40,203 nucleotides of DNA from positions 1 through 40,203 of the forward strand of contig CBFDCQ010000024.1 of the NCBI GenBank assembly GCA_965603355.1. Reading direction: 5' to 3'. This DNA comes from CBFDCQ01 sp965603355. GTDB lineage: Bacteria; Hydrogenedentota; CAZGCA01; CBFDCQ01. Positions 24,986 through 34,069 of the stretch are shown here, one piece after another; position 1 is the first letter of the stretch; each line of letters opens with the position of its first letter. Under the pieces are notes generated by a model. It did not search any database and had not been told where the DNA came from. It saw nothing but the letters and a program-made list of their open reading frames with translations. Made by a program: the position numbers and the translations under genes.

Positions 24986-27900
24986 GTGTGTAACTTGAAA
25001 TTATTGCCGGCCACAATCCTCGCGATTCTAATGTCAGTCGTGGCCGCTCAGGCTCAGTCACCTGATTTCTACGCGTACCACACCAGACTCGATTACGATA
25101 TTCCTGTGACAGGCGCGGTGGATGATGACGATGACGAAGATGAAGTTGCCGGACGAGGGATTACCGGCAAATACGCCGATATCGTCATCAACATCGACGA
25201 GGAGCGGCAGTTCGTCTTCAGTCGCGAGTCGAGCTACTTGCCGTACCTGCAAACGAAAAGCGGCAAGTGGCATGCGGACGAGATCGTTCCTCGGCAGATT
25301 GATGTGAAATGTCTTTACTCCTATGTGCGTATCGTCGAGGACGAGCCGAACGGAGTACTCGTTCATTGGCGGTACATGCCGGACCTGAATAACGTGGGAT
25401 TTGCGGGGGTGGTGCATGAGTACTTTACGGTAACACCGGACGGTAAGGTCACTCGTGAAGTGAGGCAGGCGACCTCAAAAGTGGACGAATGGGTGTTTAC
25501 AGCTCAGCAGCTTGAATTGACAACGGACGGAATCACCGAGTCCTTCCGCACCGGCTCACGCCTTGAGAAGACACCGGATGTCCCGCGCGACGGGTCTCCG
25601 GTGAAAAGCGACGTCGTCGGGACACCCTTAGCATGGTGGCGATTCGACGATGGACTGACGTCGGGCGGCGATCTTGCCAAAGAGGAGGTCAGCGGAAGAA
25701 ACTGCGATATTGACGGAAACAAGAGTCTATGGAAAGAGGGTGTGTCAGGTACGGCTCTGGCCTTCGACGGCTACCACTCAAGAGTGTCGATGGCGTTTTC
25801 GGAGTCGCCGGACCGCCTGAGGAATCAGCTGACGCTCGAAGCCTGGGTTGTGTTAGGAGCCTATCCGTGGAATGTGGCGCCGCTGGTTCACCAGTCGAAT
25901 CCCGGCGGCATGACGCCCAAGGGCTATTATCTCGGGGTCGATGATACAGGGCACCCCGTGCTGCGCGTATGCATCGACGGTGAGTGGGCAACGCTCGTTT
26001 CGACAAAGGCGATTGAACTTAATCGGTGGGCCCATGTTGCCGGAACGTTTGACGGTAGAGAGGGGGTAATGCGCGTCTATCTGGACGGTGAAACGACAGG
26101 AGAGCTGACAGGCCGTCAAGGCGGGATTACGGTTTCCCCTGAGGACATTCTGATCGGGCTTAACAACGCTCCCGCGAGAGCGACGCATCATGTGAGTGAG
26201 AAGATCGGCGGCGTGCGACCCAAGACAGGGGACCAGCCGCGCGTGTTCGGTATCGAGGGGCTTATCGACGAGGTCAAGGTATACGGGCAGGCCCTGTCCT
26301 CGGACGATATCCTGCAGTCTTACAGCAACCTCAAGCCCAGCCCGAGAATGGTTTACGATCCGGATATCGAGCCACGAGTCCTGCCGGGGCACCCCGGTCC
26401 GGCTGGCCGTTTCGGGGCCTACTATGCGAAACTGAAGTACCACGAACTCTGGGATAACCTGTGGCGTACGAGCGACTATACGGACATCGTAGTGAAGTTC
26501 GATAACGTGCCCATCAGCGTGGTTTTCTGGCGCGGCACGAACTACGGCTTCGGGCTTGTGACGGATGCAAACCACTGGATGGTCGACCAAAGTGTGGAGG
26601 AGTTTGAAGAGTATGGCTGTATGGAGCACATGTCGGACAAGCAGAACCGCTTTTCTTATGTAAGGCTGATTGAGAACACGGACGCTCGGGTGGTGGTTCA
26701 CTGGCGGTATGCGGCAGTCGATATTCTATACCAGTTTCCCAAGAGGGCGAGCGGCTGGGCGGACGAGTATTTCTTCATCTATCCGGACGGCGTGGTTATG
26801 CGCAAGGTGGTTTACCGGGCCAAGAGTTGCCCAGGGTGGCAAACACTGCAGTTCTTAACCCAACAAGGTCAGCGCGATGAGGATGTCGTCCATCTGCAGG
26901 CGTTGACTGTGGCGGACTTGGATGGCAGTATTATGGAGCTTGATTGGACGAACGGACCTCCGGCAGAAGCTGTCGAGAGCTCTACGCTCAAGAACCATTC
27001 CATCCAGGTGATGAACTTCAAATCGGACTACAAAGTCTTCTTTGTTGGGGAGGCGGATACGAAGCTTGCATGGTTGGGCAGCATGGAAACCTCGCAGTAC
27101 CTGCCGGTCCATTTCGCAGGGCCGTGGAATCACTGGCCGGTGGCGCAAATCCCTAACGACGGCCGCTTCTCCGTGGCGCTGGATCGGGTGAGTTCATACG
27201 CCTTCGCCGCGTCGGAATACGACTTCATGCGAGGATACGCGATGTATGGATTCACAAACCAGCCCATTTCGGAGTTGGCTCCTCTGGCCCGGTCATGGGT
27301 CAATCCGCCGTCAATGAGTGAGGTTGCCGGAGGAGTGTCGAGAGATTATGACAAGAGTCAGCGCGCCTACCAACTGGTCGCCAATGCTGACACGTTGTCA
27401 TTCACATTGGGCGCCTCGGACGATTCGCCGGTTGTCAATCCGTGTTTCGTGATCAAGAACTGGGGAAGCGAAGACGATTCCGCCGGTTTAAAGATCGACG
27501 GCGAGAAACAACCGGCCGGACCGGATTTCCGTCAGGGGATAGTCAGAGATACCGACGGAACGCTGATGATGATTGTCTGGATAGACAGAGAGTCAACCGC
27601 ACCGCTCAAGGTTGAGATCACAAAGGAGGCAGGAATGAGCGCACAGAAGCAGGTAACGGGAGAGGGAAGTCAGTTTGAACGGGACCTGGACGTTCTGAAG
27701 GAGCATACGGACGTGATTGTGCTGTCCGATGAGACCGGGACGGCGCAGGTAGCCGTTGTACCGGCTTACCAGGGCAGGGTCATGACGAGCACGACGGATG
27801 GCACGGTCAGTTTTGGCTGGATCAACCACGATCTGATCAGTTCCGGCAAGACCGTACCGCACATCAACATCTACGGCGGCGAGGACCGGTTCTGGATGGG

Positions 27901-28804
27901 GCCGGAAGGGGGCCAGTTCTCGATCTTTTTCAAACAAGGCGATCCGTTCGATTGGGACCACTGGCAGGTGCCGGCCGTCATCGATACCGAACCGTTCGAC
28001 GTGGTTTCGCAGAGCCGGGATGAAGCGGTGTTCACCGGTCAGGCTCAGATGACGGACTACAGCGGTACCGCGCGCAACGTTAAACTCAACAGGACGGTCA
28101 GGTTGCTTGGTGCCGACGATGCCGAGAGGTTGTTGGGCGTCACCGTGCCGGACGGAGTAAAGGTCGTGGGGTCTGAGACCGACAACCTGTTGACTAATGC
28201 CGGCGAGGAAGCCTGGACGAAGGAGAGCGGTGCGTTGTCCATCTGGATCCTTGGTATGTTCAATCGGTCCGACGAATCGACCGTGGTCGTGCCGTTCAAA
28301 TCCGGCCCGGAGGATGAGCTGGGGACGAAAGTGAACGATGAGTACTTCGGCAAAGTGCCGGCCGACCGGCTCGTTGTGAAGGACGACGTGCTACTCTTCA
28401 AGGTCGACAGCCCGTTTCAGAGCAAGATCGGCATATCCCCCAAGAGAGCGAAGCCAGTTCTGGGAAGTTACGACGCCGTGGGCAAGGTGCTGACGCTGGT
28501 CCAGTACACGAAGCCGGAAGGCGTCATGGACTATGTGAACTCCATGTGGGCGCTGCAGGACGATCCATTCGCCGGTGACGTCGTCAATTCGTACAACGAC
28601 GGGCCGCCCGAACCGGGCGCGGAGGCGTTCGGGGCGTACTACGAGATGGAATCTTCGTCTCCCGCCGGTCTTCTGGGACAGAACGAGTCGATCTCGCACG
28701 TTCATCGCACGTTCCACATTCAGGGCGAGGAGAGCGACCTCGACCCGATCGCCCGGGCGACGTTGGGAACGAGTATCGACGAGATCAAGAACGCGTTCAA
28801 GTAG
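24986..28804 (+). CDS. LamG-domain exported protein paralog 4 fused to a DUF6786-like domain
   Basis: 1272 residues. Residues 1-883 are a complete LamG paralog: signal peptide (ending AQAQ), domain A with an acidic DDDDDEDE loop near 48, LamG (about 206-455), second domain A, and the C-terminal DFRQGIVRDTDGT ending VEITKEAG where other paralogs stop. Residues 884-1272 match, as I recall it, DUF6786, a predicted mutarotase-like beta-sandwich: VVPAYQGRVMTSTTDGTVSFGWIN, GGEDRFWMGPEGGQFSIFF, LSIWILGMFN, GSYDAVGKVL, VVNSYNDGP and ESSSPAG. An AAAGGAGG and ATG at the junction suggest two former genes. The start codon is a GTG; a TTG three codons later is an alternative. The gene converges on the kinase gene. 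Confidence 0.82.
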   Translation: MCNLKLLPATILAILMSVVAAQAQSPDFYAYHTRLDYDIPVTGAVDDDDDEDEVAGRGITGKYADIVINIDEERQFVFSRESSYLPYLQTKSGKWHADEIVPRQIDVKCLYSYVRIVEDEPNGVLVHWRYMPDLNNVGFAGVVHEYFTVTPDGKVTREVRQATSKVDEWVFTAQQLELTTDGITESFRTGSRLEKTPDVPRDGSPVKSDVVGTPLAWWRFDDGLTSGGDLAKEEVSGRNCDIDGNKSLWKEGVSGTALAFDGYHSRVSMAFSESPDRLRNQLTLEAWVVLGAYPWNVAPLVHQSNPGGMTPKGYYLGVDDTGHPVLRVCIDGEWATLVSTKAIELNRWAHVAGTFDGREGVMRVYLDGETTGELTGRQGGITVSPEDILIGLNNAPARATHHVSEKIGGVRPKTGDQPRVFGIEGLIDEVKVYGQALSSDDILQSYSNLKPSPRMVYDPDIEPRVLPGHPGPAGRFGAYYAKLKYHELWDNLWRTSDYTDIVVKFDNVPISVVFWRGTNYGFGLVTDANHWMVDQSVEEFEEYGCMEHMSDKQNRFSYVRLIENTDARVVVHWRYAAVDILYQFPKRASGWADEYFFIYPDGVVMRKVVYRAKSCPGWQTLQFLTQQGQRDEDVVHLQALTVADLDGSIMELDWTNGPPAEAVESSTLKNHSIQVMNFKSDYKVFFVGEADTKLAWLGSMETSQYLPVHFAGPWNHWPVAQIPNDGRFSVALDRVSSYAFAASEYDFMRGYAMYGFTNQPISELAPLARSWVNPPSMSEVAGGVSRDYDKSQRAYQLVANADTLSFTLGASDDSPVVNPCFVIKNWGSEDDSAGLKIDGEKQPAGPDFRQGIVRDTDGTLMMIVWIDRESTAPLKVEITKEAGMSAQKQVTGEGSQFERDLDVLKEHTDVIVLSDETGTAQVAVVPAYQGRVMTSTTDGTVSFGWINHDLISSGKTVPHINIYGGEDRFWMGPEGGQFSIFFKQGDPFDWDHWQVPAVIDTEPFDVVSQSRDEAVFTGQAQMTDYSGTARNVKLNRTVRLLGADDAERLLGVTVPDGVKVVGSETDNLLTNAGEEAWTKESGALSIWILGMFNRSDESTVVVPFKSGPEDELGTKVNDEYFGKVPADRLVVKDDVLLFKVDSPFQSKIGISPKRAKPVLGSYDAVGKVLTLVQYTKPEGVMDYVNSMWALQDDPFAGDVVNSYNDGPPEPGAEAFGAYYEMESSSPAGLLGQNESISHVHRTFHIQGEESDLDPIARATLGTSIDEIKNAFK
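27622..27637 (+). promoter_or_regulatory. Internal ribosome-binding site and ATG at the fusion junction
   Basis: AAAGGAGG (27622-27629) lies five bases before an in-frame ATG (27635). This ATG is the first codon of the DUF6786-like part. The overlapping ATGA puts a TGA in the +1 frame, as expected if the ancestral genes overlapped by ATGA and a one-base indel fused them. It may still start a separate 389-residue protein without a signal peptide. Confidence 0.6.
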
Positions 28805-28866
28805 AATCGGGTCAGCCGGGATGAACTTGCAGGGTAGGGGATGTACGGCACTGAACGGCACGTCCT

Positions 28867-30381
28867 CTAGCTCAGATCTTTCCAAATTGGGTCCAGCGCC
28901 GCCAAGACCGTCTTGTAATGCGCGTATTTCTTCCCGTAAACATCCTTAAGGGACGAATCGGGTTCCTGGACCCGCGAGAAACTGACCATTGCGTCTATAG
29001 CGGCGTCGTAGCTCGGGTGGCAGCCTACAGCAATGCCGGCGGCGATGGCTGCGCCCAACGCGCCGAGTTCCGTTCCCTCGGGTACCTGGACGGGCGTCTG
29101 GAAACAATCGGCAAAGATCTGCACCCATACCTCACTCTGCGAGGCGCCGCCGGTGAGGCGAATGGTTTCCGGCATGTCGCGGAACTTCAGCAACCGCTCA
29201 ACGTGCGTCATATGCCCGAACACCACCCCTTCATAGATCGCGCGCAGGACATGGCCGCGATTGTGCCAGCCTGTCAGTCCTATGAAACACGACTTCGCGT
29301 CGGGGCTGACGTTTGAGCCGAACAGGAACGGCAGAAAGACTACGTTAGGATCCTGTGGTTTGGTGGAGGCGACGAGCTCGTTACAGAGATCGTAGACGGA
29401 AGTGCCCTTCTGTTTCGCAAGGTCCCGTTCGGCCTCGAAGAACTGGGTCACGAACCATTCCAGGTTGCTGGCCGATGTTGCGCTGCCTTCGAGCATCAGG
29501 TAGTACCCGGGGATGCTGTAACATGACGTCATGAACACGTCCTTGTCGACAACAGGTGTCTCGGAGATGTACTGGTTGTTTCCCCACGTTCCGCCGACCA
29601 TACACAGCTGGCTCTCGTTCACGATGCCGGAAGCCAGGCCGCAGGCGTCGATGTCGAACATGCCGCCGGCAACCGGCGTACCTTCTTTCAGGCCCGTTTG
29701 CGCCGCCGCATCGGCTGTCACTTGACCGCAAACGTCTGCTGTCCCCTTGAGAGGCGGGAGCAGGTCCTGCATCTCACCGATGCCGAAGGCTTCGAGCACG
29801 TCAGGATCGTACTCGGCGGTACCGACGTTCATCAGGCTCGTGCCGGACATATCAGTCAGCTCGGCGTAAATCTCGCCGGTCAGCCGGAAGCGGATATAGT
29901 CCTTGCACATCAACACCCAGCCGGCGCGTTTCATCGTATCCGGCTCGTTATCCCTGAGCCATGCCAGCAACGCGTTGGGTTGGGCCGGCCAGATACTCTG
30001 CATAGTCTTGGGCCGGATAGCTTCATCCACTCCGTCTGTCGACCACTGCTCTATGTATTGCCTGGCGCGGGAATCCATGGACATGATGGCGTTGCGAACG
30101 GGATTTCCCTTCTTATCGACGAGATAGATACCGTTCCCGTGACCCGTGCACGCCACACCAACGATCTCGTCAGGAGCCGCGCCGGATTCTGTCACGACTT
30201 CCTTGATAGCCTCGGCAGTCGCCCGCCACGCTTCTTCTATGTCGCGTTCCGCCCAGCCGGGCTGCGGGGTCAGTGTCCCGGTTTTCCTGGAAGCTACGGC
30301 GATCTCTTTGCCATCAAGTGTGAACAGCGCGGCCTTGGATACCGTGCCCCCGTTATCGATTCCAAGCAAGTACTTTGCCAT
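28867..30381 (-). CDS. FGGY-family carbohydrate kinase, L-xylulokinase-like
   Basis: 504 residues. It closely resembles E. coli L-xylulokinase LyxK in pattern and length: N-terminal LGIDNGGTVSKAALF phosphate-binding motif, LTPQPGWAERDI, GNGIYLVDKKGNPVRNAI, DSRA, CKDYIRFRLTGE, and the C-terminal ATPase part FLPFLFGSNVSPDAK, AIYEGVVFGHMTHVERLL, and LTGGASQSEVWVQIFADCF. The LyxK group phosphorylates L-xylulose; relatives use other ketoses or polyols, so the true substrate is uncertain. It is the last gene of the leftward seven-gene operon, 57 bp after the MFS transporter. It converges with the LamG-DUF6786 gene with a 62-bp gap in which I see no clear terminator. Confidence 0.88.
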   Translation of the reverse strand: MAKYLLGIDNGGTVSKAALFTLDGKEIAVASRKTGTLTPQPGWAERDIEEAWRATAEAIKEVVTESGAAPDEIVGVACTGHGNGIYLVDKKGNPVRNAIMSMDSRARQYIEQWSTDGVDEAIRPKTMQSIWPAQPNALLAWLRDNEPDTMKRAGWVLMCKDYIRFRLTGEIYAELTDMSGTSLMNVGTAEYDPDVLEAFGIGEMQDLLPPLKGTADVCGQVTADAAAQTGLKEGTPVAGGMFDIDACGLASGIVNESQLCMVGGTWGNNQYISETPVVDKDVFMTSCYSIPGYYLMLEGSATSASNLEWFVTQFFEAERDLAKQKGTSVYDLCNELVASTKPQDPNVVFLPFLFGSNVSPDAKSCFIGLTGWHNRGHVLRAIYEGVVFGHMTHVERLLKFRDMPETIRLTGGASQSEVWVQIFADCFQTPVQVPEGTELGALGAAIAAGIAVGCHPSYDAAIDAMVSFSRVQEPDSSLKDVYGKKYAHYKTVLAALDPIWKDLS

Positions 30382-30438
30382 GATACGCTCCTTGCATCAG
30401 CGAGAGTCGGTGACCCGCACTTCGTCCTATGCGGCGAT

Positions 30439-32211
30439 CTAGGACGCAGTCGCTTCGGCCGACGCTTCGTCGCTTTCCTCCTCTCTCTTGCCCTTGTCCT
30501 GGAACCCGACCACGAACAGCACCAGCAGTATGGCGGAGATGATGGCCGTCAAGCCCCAGATCGGCTTCCAGTTGTACTGGCGGTAAATGCTGCCGCCCGT
30601 ATAGAGCTTGAGTTCCCTGCCATCAAACGTGCCTACGACGTGGAGACTGCTGTCCGCGCCGCTAGGTATGGAGACCCTCCTGGCGACGATGCTGCTGTCT
30701 CCTGCCTGGAAGAGCAGTACACCTTGTTCCAGTCCAATTCTGAGAGCATCGTTCTCGCCACCCACGGCGAAGAACGTTCCTGAGAGTCTATCCTCGCTCT
30801 CCGGAAGGCTGATCATTGCAGAGAACGTCATGCCCTGGCCGGGTGTCTTTCCGGCCAGGCCGGCGAGTTCACCGGCGTAGATCAGACCGTCTTCAAGCCT
30901 TACCGGCGCGGAAGCGGCTTCTTCGAGCCGTCCGGCCTTGAGTTCGTCTTTCTGTACGTCCCTGGCGTTCATGACCGCTACTTCATCGGCGGTGAGCGCC
31001 CTTCCGTAGAACTTCACGTCGGAGACGTCGGCGCCCTCAACGGTCAGCATGTCGGCGGCGAGTGCAGAGGGCATCTCGTACGCCTGGGCCACCGGTTCGC
31101 CGACGGAGCTGTAGTGCTGGATCAGCTGGCCGTTGATGTAGTTGCCGAGGAACAGGCCGGCACCGAATGTGACAAGGAAGATGAAACCCTGTGCCGCGGC
31201 TCGAATCTCTCTGGGCGCCTTCTTGTCGATGTAGATCTGCCCGCCCACGAAGAAGAAGCCGTAAATGAGACCGTGGACTATGATACTCCCGAAATACATC
31301 CAGGACTGATCATACAGGCTGCCGAAGTATAAGAAGAGATAACGCACCAGCAAGGCCACGAGACCGAGCGACATGCCCCATTTGATGCCCAGCCGGGCCA
31401 GTACGAACGGGATCATGAGCATGAAGAAGATCTCGCCGAACTGGCCGAAGCTCATGGAGAAAGTGATCGCCTGAATACCCTGGTCCGACAGAAATAGCGA
31501 GCAGAATGTCCAATAGGCGGAGAAGGGGATCAGCACCAGCAACGAGATGATAATGAACACCGCGAAGCTCGGGCGTTTCATCAATGCCAGCGCCCTGAGC
31601 GACAGTACGTCCGACAGTGTAGTCTTCTTGCCGGCAGCCGGTGGCGGCGTGTGAGGCAAGGCAAATGCGAAGATGCCCGCGGCCGCACTGATGATCGCAC
31701 CGGTGAGCATTGGCATACTGGTCGAGTCCCATTGCTTGCCCATCAATGTAAAGACCAGGCTGAAGACGCCTACTGCTACCCAGCCGATGGAGCCGAACAC
31801 GCGAATCTTGGGGAAGTCCTGCTCCGTATCCTTGCAGTTGGCCAATGCTATGGCGCTTGTGATTGCCCATGTGGGCATGTAGCACAACTGCTGCAGGAGG
31901 AGGACGATGAAGAGCATTCTCGGTTCGCTGATCGTGGATGCGTAGAGGAGCAATCCCGCTCCGACGAGGTTCAGGACGCCGAGCACCTTCTGGCCTGCGA
32001 AGAAGCGGTCGGCGACCATGCCAACGAAGATCGGCGCCAGCAGACATCCCAACGGCGCGGCGTTGGCGATCCAGCCCATCTGGAGGGGAGTGAAACTCAG
32101 TGCCCGGCCCAGGTAGGCCGTAAGAGGCACAATCCAGACCGCATGAATGGCGAACTGTAGAAACATCATGACGCTCAACCGGACTCTTACATTCATTGGC
32201 ATGCTAGTCAT
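30439..32211 (-). CDS. MFS (nucleoside:H+ symporter-like) transporter with inserted lectin-like domain
   Basis: 590 residues. Residues 1-370 and 546-572 form a 12-helix MFS protein of the NupG/XapB-like nucleoside:H+ symporter type, including GWIANAAPLGCLLAPIFVGMVADRFF and RVFGSIGWVAVG. Between helix 11 and helix 12 lies an insert of about 175 residues (about 371-545). It has LamG-like elements: EGADVSDVKFYGRALTADEV, normally at a LamG C-terminus, comes first. Then follow GMTFSAMIS, a beta stretch and VVGTFDGRELKLYTGG, normally the middle. The order suggests a circular permutation. By MFS topology the loop is periplasmic. It would place a glycan-binding module at the transporter mouth. Ordinary members of this family have only a short loop there. 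Confidence 0.85.
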   Translation of the reverse strand: MTSMPMNVRVRLSVMMFLQFAIHAVWIVPLTAYLGRALSFTPLQMGWIANAAPLGCLLAPIFVGMVADRFFAGQKVLGVLNLVGAGLLLYASTISEPRMLFIVLLLQQLCYMPTWAITSAIALANCKDTEQDFPKIRVFGSIGWVAVGVFSLVFTLMGKQWDSTSMPMLTGAIISAAAGIFAFALPHTPPPAAGKKTTLSDVLSLRALALMKRPSFAVFIIISLLVLIPFSAYWTFCSLFLSDQGIQAITFSMSFGQFGEIFFMLMIPFVLARLGIKWGMSLGLVALLVRYLFLYFGSLYDQSWMYFGSIIVHGLIYGFFFVGGQIYIDKKAPREIRAAAQGFIFLVTFGAGLFLGNYINGQLIQHYSSVGEPVAQAYEMPSALAADMLTVEGADVSDVKFYGRALTADEVAVMNARDVQKDELKAGRLEEAASAPVRLEDGLIYAGELAGLAGKTPGQGMTFSAMISLPESEDRLSGTFFAVGGENDALRIGLEQGVLLFQAGDSSIVARRVSIPSGADSSLHVVGTFDGRELKLYTGGSIYRQYNWKPIWGLTAIISAILLVLFVVGFQDKGKREEESDEASAEATAS

Positions 32212-32242
32212 ACTGTATTGCCTCCGCTGTTAACTGCGTTTC

Positions 32243-33004
32243 TTATCGCATCAGCATACCGCCGCTGACATCGACTGTTGCGCCGGTCATGTAACCCGCC
32301 CTCTCGGACGCCAGAAAAGTCACCACATCGGCCACGTCCTTCGGTTTGGCGATCCGCCGCAGAGGGATACGCGCAAGATACTTCTCCTCGTTCTCCTCCA
32401 GAACTTTGGCGGTCATGTCCGTGACGATCATCCCCGGAGCTACTCCGTTGACGGCTATACCGTGTTGGGCAACCTCACGAGCCAGTGCGACCGTGAACGT
32501 CACTATGCCGCCCTTGCTGGCATCGTAGGGAGCATGACCGGTCGTCGAAGCGCGAAAAGCCGCCTGCGATGCGATATTGACAATCCGGCCCGGACGACCC
32601 GCCGCAACGCAACGCTTAACGAACTCGCGGGATGCCAGGAACGTACCTGTCAGATTCACTTCAATCGTGCGGCTCCACTCCTCGAGACTCATGTCCTTGA
32701 CCCGGCAGGTGGGACAGAGCGCCGCGTTGTTGACCAGGATATCGATCTGCGAGAAACGTTCCGCGGTCAGGCGAAACATCTCCAGCACGTCGGCCTCTTT
32801 GGCGACGTCACCGCCGACGGCAAGTGCGTCCACGTCGTACTTGGCGCGTATTTCCTCGACCACGGCTTCGGTCTTATCCTTGCTCCGGACATAGTTTACA
32901 GCTACCTTCACACCCTCTTCGGCCAGTGACAGGCACATTCCCCTGCCCAGACCGCGGGACCCGCCGGTAACCAAAGCCACCTTGTCCTTAAGATTCAAGT
33001 CCAT
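32243..33004 (-). CDS. SDR-family dehydrogenase (FabG-like)
   Basis: 253 residues from ATG 33004. Classical SDR with TGGSRGLGRG near residue 12, GDVAKEADV, NNAALC, NIASQAA and YDASK as catalytic Tyr/Lys, and TGATVDVSGGML at the C-terminus. Probably an NAD(P)-dependent sugar or sugar-acid dehydrogenase. The frame extends to a GTG at 33019, but GGAG lies nine bases before the ATG at 33004. It starts 15 bp after the zinc dehydrogenase stop and ends 31 bp before the MFS gene, clearly one operon. Confidence 0.87.
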   Translation of the reverse strand: MDLNLKDKVALVTGGSRGLGRGMCLSLAEEGVKVAVNYVRSKDKTEAVVEEIRAKYDVDALAVGGDVAKEADVLEMFRLTAERFSQIDILVNNAALCPTCRVKDMSLEEWSRTIEVNLTGTFLASREFVKRCVAAGRPGRIVNIASQAAFRASTTGHAPYDASKGGIVTFTVALAREVAQHGIAVNGVAPGMIVTDMTAKVLEENEEKYLARIPLRRIAKPKDVADVVTFLASERAGYMTGATVDVSGGMLMR

Positions 33005-33019
33005 CGTGCTATTCTCCAC

Positions 33020-34069
33020 TTATGGTTCCAGCACCACTCTCAACGCTTCGCCACTTTGCATAAGGTCGTAGGCTTTGAAGATATCGTCCAGACCCAGTAT
33101 ATGGCTTGCCAGTCTGTCGACGGGGAGTGACCCGCCGCTGATCAGTTCGACAGCTCTGGCAACCTGTGCACCGGTTGAATCGCTTGTGCCAACGACCCTG
33201 ATCTCGCCGTAATGAATCACCCTACTGTCAAGCGACAGAGTGCTTTTCCCGACCGGCAGAGACGCAAACAGGCATACCGTGCCGCGTTTTCTGACCATGT
33301 CGAGCGCCTGCTCCTGCGGTTGTGCAGCGGGAGCCGCCACTATCACGACATCCGCGCCGATACCGTCTGTTTCGTCCCTGACTATCGTCGTAAGATCTTC
33401 TTTCGCGGGGTTGACAAGCAGATCGCATCCGAACGCTTTAGCTTTCTTCAGTCTCGCTTCGTTGATCTCCGCCAAGATCAGTTTCTTTGCGCCGAACTCG
33501 CGTGCAACGCAGGCGTTGATGATGCCCATCGGTCCCGCACCGATCACGACCACGGTGTCGCCGGCCTGGATGTTACAGTTCTCGGCGCAGTTGACGGTGC
33601 AGCTGACAGGTTCCGCCAGCGCGGCATGGGCGGCCTTCACGCCCTCCGGCACCTTGACAACGTGCCCGTTCTTGATGGCTAGTGACGGGATGGTGACGCA
33701 CTCGGCCATGCCGCCCGGATAGCTGAATCCCATCGGCGCAACATCGACGCACAGGTTCGTCCAACCCTGCCCGCAGTAGTAGCACTCACCGCAGGAAACG
33801 GACGTGGCCATCACGACCCGCTCGCCGATTGCGAAACCTTCCACCTTCGATCCGACGTTCTCCAGTACGCCGGTGAACTCGTGTCCCATCACCTGTGGCG
33901 GTTTGATTCTCGGATTGCCGTGCACGTAAGTCTTGAGGTCCGTTCCGCAGACGGCGCACGCGTCGACCTTAGCGCGGATCTCATCGTCGCCGCAGGACGG
34001 GATGGGAACCGTATCTACCCTCATGTCTCCGGGGCCATGGTAGACTACGGCTTTCATCGTATCGGTCAT
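33020..34069 (-). CDS. Zinc-binding MDR dehydrogenase
   Basis: 349 residues from ATG 34069. The GroES-like zinc domain has CAVCGTDLKTYVHG near residue 35-48 and GHEFTGV, and the four-Cys structural zinc loop CGECYYCGQGWTNLC. The Rossmann part carries VVIGAGPMGIINACVARE. It resembles sorbitol/threonine dehydrogenase-type enzymes; the substrate is probably a polyol or sugar acid. The frame stays open to 34123 but 34069 is chosen because its ATG overlaps the DeoC TGA (ATGA) and GGAG sits seven bases before it. Translational coupling to the aldolase gene is therefore likely. Confidence 0.88.
   Translation of the reverse strand: MTDTMKAVVYHGPGDMRVDTVPIPSCGDDEIRAKVDACAVCGTDLKTYVHGNPRIKPPQVMGHEFTGVLENVGSKVEGFAIGERVVMATSVSCGECYYCGQGWTNLCVDVAPMGFSYPGGMAECVTIPSLAIKNGHVVKVPEGVKAAHAALAEPVSCTVNCAENCNIQAGDTVVVIGAGPMGIINACVAREFGAKKLILAEINEARLKKAKAFGCDLLVNPAKEDLTTIVRDETDGIGADVVIVAAPAAQPQEQALDMVRKRGTVCLFASLPVGKSTLSLDSRVIHYGEIRVVGTSDSTGAQVARAVELISGGSLPVDRLASHILGLDDIFKAYDLMQSGEALRVVLEP

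Noticed and set aside
29698..30783. 361-codon plus-strand frame opposite the kinase and the end of the MFS gene
   Set aside because: It crosses the boundary of two solid leftward genes and shows no domain; a shadow frame.
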